Assembly (NCBI GenBank): GCA_937894065.1
Contig: CALCST010000031.1
Location: 103,564-167,563, forward strand
DNA from: an uncultured Parabacteroides sp.
GTDB taxonomy: Bacteria > Bacteroidota > Bacteroidia > Bacteroidales > Tannerellaceae
Direction of reading: 5' to 3'
Length of the DNA stretch: 64,000 nucleotides
Under the pieces are notes generated by a model that saw only the letters and a list, made by a program, of their open reading frames with translations, made no database searches and was not told where the DNA came from. The position numbers were made by a program, and so were the translations under genes. Positions 60,111 through 64,000 of this stretch are shown here, piece after piece (the first letter of the stretch is position 1; every line of letters starts with the position of its first letter).

Positions 60111-61139
60111 ATGAGAAATAAGCTGTTTTGTTTGTTGACGCTATTGCTATTTGTTTCCTGCGAGAAGGAAGTTGAATATACTCCTTCGCCAAAGGAAAAC
60201 TTTGATGCTTTATGGCGAATATTGGATGAGAATTATTGTTTCTTTGAATATAAGGAAGTTGACTGGGATGATGTTTACGACCGTTATTCTGTGCAATTGA
60301 CGGATACGATGAATCAGTTCGAGCTGTTCGACTTGATGGGTGATATGTTGCGGGAACTGAAAGACGGTCATACAAATTTGATGTCTCCTTTTGATGTTTC
60401 CAGATATTGGGATTGGTATGAGGATTATCCTGATAATTTTGATTCTAAAATATTGGAGAATTATCTGGGAACTGATTACAGAATAGCTGGAGGAATGCAA
60501 TATAAGACTTTGGAAAACGGGGAGATAGGTTATATTTATTATCCTAGTTTTTCGAGTGGCGTAGGTGAAACAAATTTGGATTACGTTATTTATTCCTTTA
60601 AGGATTGTAAGGGCCTGATAATAGATATTCGTGGAAATGGCGGTGGAACGCTTACTTACTCCGAACGTATAGCAGCAAGATTTGTTGAGGGAACAATAAC
60701 TACCGGATATATTCAACATAAAACAGGTAAAGGACATAATGATTTTTCTGAGCCTTATCCTTTGACATTGACAGAGGCAACGGAACATTCACGCTGGTAT
60801 CGTCCGGTTGTGGTTCTGACAAATAGAGAGTGTTATAGCTCTGCTAATGATTTTGTGCAATCAATGCGTCTTTTGCCTCAAGTTCTGATTATGGGTGATA
60901 AGACCGGTGGAGGAAGTGGTTTTCCTTTTAATTCGGAATTGCCTAATGGCTGGACAGTCCGTTTTTCAGGAAGTAGAACTTTAGGGGTTGAGAAAGAACA
61001 ACTGGAATTCGGTATTGAACCGGATGTCTATGTTTCTATGAAAGATGTTGATAAAGAGAAAGGTAAGGATACTATAATAGAGGAAGCAATAAAGTATATA
61101 AAGAATACAGGTAATGATTCTTCAAAAAAAATCGAATAA
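60111..61139 (+). CDS. S41-family peptidase lipoprotein
   Basis: A 342-residue lipoprotein (FVSC lipobox near residue 17). An N-terminal tri-helical part (FDALWRILDENYCFFEYKEVDWDDVY) is typical of tricorn/C-terminal-processing relatives. The S41 domain includes LIIDIRGNGGG and the catalytic region REC(Y)SSANDFVQSM with GDKTGGGSG, which would supply Ser and Lys. There is no clear PDZ domain of usual length between. It probably cleaves envelope proteins. Last gene of the parC cluster, followed by tRNA-Leu with its own promoter. Confidence 0.88.
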   Translation: MRNKLFCLLTLLLFVSCEKEVEYTPSPKENFDALWRILDENYCFFEYKEVDWDDVYDRYSVQLTDTMNQFELFDLMGDMLRELKDGHTNLMSPFDVSRYWDWYEDYPDNFDSKILENYLGTDYRIAGGMQYKTLENGEIGYIYYPSFSSGVGETNLDYVIYSFKDCKGLIIDIRGNGGGTLTYSERIAARFVEGTITTGYIQHKTGKGHNDFSEPYPLTLTEATEHSRWYRPVVVLTNRECYSSANDFVQSMRLLPQVLIMGDKTGGGSGFPFNSELPNGWTVRFSGSRTLGVEKEQLEFGIEPDVYVSMKDVDKEKGKDTIIEEAIKYIKNTGNDSSKKIE

Positions 61140-61153
61140 AATTTGGCAAATAA

Positions 61154-61185
61154 TTTGGAGGGAATAAAAAAATGATTACCTTTGC
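61154..61185 (+). promoter_or_regulatory. Promoter for tRNA-Leu
   Basis: TTTG at 61154-61157 and TACCTTTGC at 61177-61185, 19 bp apart, match the Bacteroides -33/-7 consensus almost perfectly. It ends 13 bp before the tRNA. Confidence 0.7.
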
Positions 61186-61198
61186 ACTCGAAATCAAT

Positions 61199-61280
61199 GC
61201 GGCTGTGGTGTAATTGGTAGCCACGTCAGACTTAGGATCTGATGCTTCACGGCGTGGGGGTTCGAGTCCCTTCAGCCGCA
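61199..61280 (+). tRNA. tRNA-Leu (anticodon TAG)
   Basis: An 82-nt class II tRNA. The acceptor GCGGCTG (61199-61205) pairs with CAGCCGC (61273-61279), discriminator A. The anticodon loop CTTAGGA gives TAG. A long variable arm (TGCTTCACGGCGT) and T loop GGTTCGAGTCC are present. CCA is not encoded. Confidence 0.96.
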
Positions 61281-61285
61281 CAACG

Positions 61286-61320
61286 AAAAGCTCTTCTGCG
61301 AAAGCAGGAGGGCTTTTTTT
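61286..61320 (+). terminator. Terminator after tRNA-Leu
   Basis: AAAAGCTCTTCTGC and GCAGGAGGGCTTTT form a stem closed by a GAAA tetraloop, then a T-run. Confidence 0.88.
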
Positions 61321-61356
61321 ACATATAGCTTTCACAGTCTTAAAGGTTAAACTATT

Positions 61357-62010
61357 ATGGAATGGGACTTTGTTTATTCTTTCCTTTATTTGCCGGTACT
61401 TCTTCTGGCAGTTGTTTTATCGTACAGGCTTGGTTTGAGACAGGGCAAGAGTTTATCTTCTATAAATTCCAGTAAGCAGAAACTGCAGAGTCGTAAAAAT
61501 GATTTGTCTCGTTTTGCTGAAGAGAGGTTTTCTTATCTGAAGGAAATTAATGTTCTTTCTTCAGAGCTGGAAGATGCCAGACAGAAATCGGAGCTTTATG
61601 ATGAAAAACAAAAGCAGTTGAAATTATTCAGACAGAAACTGCTTGTTTGCGAACAGCAGATAAAGGAGTTGCAAGCTGATGGTTTTTATGAATGGGGAAT
61701 AAACGTGGTTCGGAATATTAATGAAAATCCTCAATCTCTTTCTTTGTCCAGAAAAGAATGGAATGAATTTCTGCATTTTTCTGACGAAGTATTTGGAGGC
61801 TTTCTAACGTCTTTAAACCTTAAGTATGATTTGACTTTACATGATCAGGAATTATGCTGCATGATTAAATGGGGAATTGGAAGAAAGCAGCAGCTTATCG
61901 TTTTCAATAATACTTCTGATGCGTTGACCAAGTCCAGGAATAGATTGAAGAAGCGTTTGCTCTTGAAAGAATCGGAAGAACTGGATGAATTTGTGCTTCT
62001 TTATAGATAA
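61357..62010 (+). CDS. Membrane-anchored coiled-coil protein with HTH-like tail
   Basis: A 217-residue protein of unrecognised function. Residues about 7-27 form one membrane helix (FLYLPVLLLAVVLSYRLGL). A coiled coil runs about 35-110 (RFSYLKEINVLSSELEDARQKSELYDEKQKQL). The C-terminal 70 residues (LTLHDQELCCMIKWGIGRKQQLIVFNNTSDALTKSRNRLKKRL) have the spacing of a LuxR/GerE-like helix-turn-helix, as seen at the end of Bacteroidetes TPR-coiled-coil regulators. It may be a membrane-bound DNA-binding protein, but its recognition helix is atypical. Confidence 0.55.
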   Translation: MEWDFVYSFLYLPVLLLAVVLSYRLGLRQGKSLSSINSSKQKLQSRKNDLSRFAEERFSYLKEINVLSSELEDARQKSELYDEKQKQLKLFRQKLLVCEQQIKELQADGFYEWGINVVRNINENPQSLSLSRKEWNEFLHFSDEVFGGFLTSLNLKYDLTLHDQELCCMIKWGIGRKQQLIVFNNTSDALTKSRNRLKKRLLLKESEELDEFVLLYR

Positions 62011-62185
62011 TTTTTCGGTTATTTTCTTTTTGTGATTGTCTGGTTTTGTATTTGTTTGGGGCTGGTGTTAATGCTGTAAGGATTTGAATAATAGTAGTTT
62101 CTTTGCTAATGTGTTTGTCCGGTGTTGTTATCTGCAGGTTTATGTTTTGCTGCATAATTTTGCACAAAACAAAAACTTGTATCTT

Positions 62186-63196
62186 ATGAAAGCGTATAAT
62201 TTATTTGTTGCATTGTCGTTTTTAGCTTTGCTGTTTTCGGGCTGTAGAAATTCTACTTCTAAAAGTATAGCAGCTTTTCAGAGTGCTTCCGGGTTGCCAT
62301 TTGAAACTTTGTTGGTTGTTGATGAAAAGTTTTCGGATAGTCCGCTGGTTGATAGCTTGAAAATGAAACTTACCGAGGCTTATCCTTCATTGCCGCAGGC
62401 GGAACCTACAACAAAACTTATGGTTTGCAGCGCGAAGGATTTTACTGGTCTGATGCGTTATGTGCGAAATATAGTGATATTGGATATCAATCCAGCATTA
62501 TACACAAAAGCGTCTATTGTTAAGAAAGATGATGTGTGGGCTAAAAGACAGCTGGTGGTAAACTTACAAAGTCCTACGCTTGAGGAATTGGAAAAGAGAA
62601 TATATGGGAAACCTAATGTTGTTTTGCAGGAGATTGTTAAGGAGGAAAGATTGCGCTATACTTCTTTCTTGAAAGATAATCATAGTTTTTGGGTTGACAG
62701 TTTGGTTAATTCTTATTTTGGAATAAGATTGTGTGCGCCTGAAGATATGAGTGCTTTCCGTAAAGGGGATGATTTTATCTGGGTTTCTAATGATGCTCCT
62801 ACCGGAAGAATGGATATGTTGGTGTATAGATTGAAATCTTTGAAAGAAAATGGCGCTATAGATATAAAAGATAAATTGGTTTCTTTAAGGGATTCGGTGT
62901 TGAAAATAAATTTGCCTGGAGCGTTCCCTGGTTCATATATGCAAACAGAAAAGAAATTTTTCCCGGTAAACATTGATAAGTCCAAGATTGATGGCCGTGA
63001 TTGTTTTGTAATGCGAGGACTATGGAAAATGCATGGTGATAAAATGGGCGGACCTTTTGTTGCATATTTTATTAAAGACGAAATAAAAGGTGATTATATC
63101 GTAGTGGAAGGTTTTGTATATTCTCCGGAAAGTAAAAAGAAAGTGTATATGCATATCTTGGAATCATCTATAAATACGGTCAAGCTTGATATTTGA
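62186..63196 (+). CDS. DUF4837 lipoprotein
   Basis: From ATG 62186 it has 336 residues and a lipobox (LLFSGC, Cys near 20). An upstream in-frame TTG at 62084 would add 34 residues that are not a signal. The body matches the Bacteroidales DUF4837 group: LPFETLLVVDEKFSDSPLVDSL, FTGLMRYVRNIVILDINP, YFGIRLCAPEDMSAFRKGDDFIWVSNDAPTGRMDMLVYRL and FVMRGLWKMHGDKMGGPFVAYF. Function is unknown to me; it is an envelope lipoprotein. No operon partner is evident downstream, where the rRNA promoters lie. Confidence 0.78.
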   Translation: MKAYNLFVALSFLALLFSGCRNSTSKSIAAFQSASGLPFETLLVVDEKFSDSPLVDSLKMKLTEAYPSLPQAEPTTKLMVCSAKDFTGLMRYVRNIVILDINPALYTKASIVKKDDVWAKRQLVVNLQSPTLEELEKRIYGKPNVVLQEIVKEERLRYTSFLKDNHSFWVDSLVNSYFGIRLCAPEDMSAFRKGDDFIWVSNDAPTGRMDMLVYRLKSLKENGAIDIKDKLVSLRDSVLKINLPGAFPGSYMQTEKKFFPVNIDKSKIDGRDCFVMRGLWKMHGDKMGGPFVAYFIKDEIKGDYIVVEGFVYSPESKKKVYMHILESSINTVKLDI

Positions 63197-63305
63197 AATA
63201 GCATTGAAGCGCTTTGAAGTAAAAAAATGATACTTTTAAATGTGTTGATTTATAGTCGAATATAAAGCTGTATTGTAAATTGTGTGAAAAAAGTATGAAA
63301 AATAT

Positions 63306-63338
63306 TTTGCGCAATTGAAAAATATGTATTAGTTTTGC
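63306..63338 (+). promoter_or_regulatory. rRNA operon promoter P1
   Basis: TTTG at 63306-63309 and TAGTTTTGC at 63330-63338, spacing 20 bp. It is followed by CATCCGCAATCGAGAGAGATAGCGG. Confidence 0.65.
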
Positions 63339-63466
63339 ATCCGCAATCGAGAGAGATAGCGGTAATAAATGATGAACAAATGGAGAATTTTTATTGAATC
63401 TTCAGAGTGTAGGAATCCTCAAAATTCCGAAAGCTGAAGAAAAAAACAAAAAAACTTCCGAAAAAA

Positions 63467-63500
63467 TTTGGAAGATTAAAATAAAAGTTCTTACCTTTGC
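63467..63500 (+). promoter_or_regulatory. rRNA operon promoter P2
   Basis: TTTG at 63467-63470 and TACCTTTGC at 63492-63500, spacing 21 bp. The sequence after it (AACCGCAATC...GATAGCG) repeats the initial region of P1. The rest of the 63197-63651 gap is leader with a GTTCTTTGAAAATATT segment and no gene. Confidence 0.7.
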
Positions 63501-63651
63501 AACCGCAATCAAAAATAACGATAGCGACTAAGTTCTTTGAAAATATTACATATATCAACAAGTAGTACAAGTATTTTGAGAATAAATACCGTCAATACTT
63601 GATAAATCGAAAAGTAACGGAATCTTGAGCATAAGACATAAACAATTTATA

Positions 63652-64000
63652 ACAACGAAGAGTTTGATCCTGGCTCAGGATGAACGCTAGCGACAGGCTT
63701 AACACATGCAAGTCGAGGGGCAGCGGGATAGTTGGCTTGCCAACTATTGCCGGCGACCGGCGCACGGGTGAGTAACGCGTATGCAACTTACCTATCAGAG
63801 GGGGATAGCTCATCGAAAGATGAATTAATACCGCATAAAACAGGGGCTCCGCATGGAGATATTTGTTAAAGATTTATCGCTGATAGATAGGCATGCGTTC
63901 CATTAGGCAGTTGGCGGGGTAACGGCCCACCAAACCGACGATGGATAGGGGTTCTGAGAGGAAGGTCCCCCACACTGGTACTGAGACACGGACCAGACTC
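63652..64000 (+). rRNA. rrs: 16S ribosomal RNA, 5' part (runs off the window)
   Basis: The universal 5' segment GAAGAGTTTGATCCTGGCTC begins at 63657, and the mature 5' end is placed at about 63652 by analogy with E. coli. Further conserved blocks are GATGAACGCTAGC, CACATGCAAGTCGAGGGGCAG, GGCGCACGGGTGAGTAACGCG and GGTACTGAGACACGGACCAGACTC. The variable sequence resembles Bacteroides/Phocaeicola. About the first 350 nt are present. Confidence 0.97.

Overview
The window reads as chromosomal DNA of a Bacteroidales bacterium, most likely family Bacteroidaceae. The evidence is SusC/SusD-type proteins, a NigD-like lipoprotein, many lipoproteins and secreted hydrolases, and promoters of the Bacteroides type (-7 TAnnTTTGC with -33 TTTG). 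A 16S rRNA gene also begins at about 63652; its 5' part looks Bacteroides/Phocaeicola-like, but I did not run a search.

Layout. 1-10.7 kb: housekeeping genes (SPOUT methyltransferase, nadA, tyrS, tRNA-Gln, ansA, ychF, nadB, a DUF1080 protein, rubrerythrin, a HbpS/GlcG-like protein). 11-17 kb: a SulP transporter followed closely by a DUF4838 protein, a NigD-like lipoprotein and an alpha/beta hydrolase. 17-27.4 kb: mostly minus-strand information and repair genes (polA, deoC, a MazG-like pyrophosphohydrolase, dtd, uvrC, mnmG, ybeY) plus a plus-strand polyprenyl synthase. 27.6-32.7 kb: an esterase, an hepT-mntA type toxin-antitoxin pair, a fused SpmA/SpmB-like membrane protein, a PHP phosphoesterase and an EamA transporter. 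32.9-52.9 kb: a glycan-utilisation region with four serine-type sulfatases, a GH30-like enzyme, a GH95 alpha-L-fucosidase, an ECF sigma factor, a FecR anti-sigma factor, SusC, SusD and a metallophosphoesterase. Together these would bind, import and strip a sulfated, fucose-containing glycan. 53-63.2 kb: an FKBP isomerase, glyS, a GNAT enzyme, parC with two envelope genes behind it, tRNA-Leu, a membrane-anchored coiled-coil protein and a DUF4837 lipoprotein. The right end is the start of an rRNA operon behind two tandem promoters.

The least ordinary content is non-coding. (A) Twelve intergenic loci carry a modular palindrome built from GTTGACAAGG-like words and their complement. Some look like terminators, but others lie in 5' leaders. 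(B) Four intergenic loci carry arrays in which A/T-tract palindromes (GAAAAA-TTTTTC) alternate with short CAT...ATG palindromes at a period of about 22-24 bp. Two of these lie between divergent genes and so cannot be terminators. (C) One long CACAGAG/CTCTGTG hairpin follows tRNA-Gln. (D) One GC-rich hairpin, whose right arm has two possible partners, lies between ybeY and mnmG. A fifth point of interest is the 0.9-kb AT-rich gap between trmH and nadA, which has three DnaA-box-like sites and could be a replication origin. Within the glycan locus, base composition drops sharply inside susC and changes again inside the following sulfatase gene, suggesting recombination. I saw no transposase, integrase, phage gene or CRISPR array.
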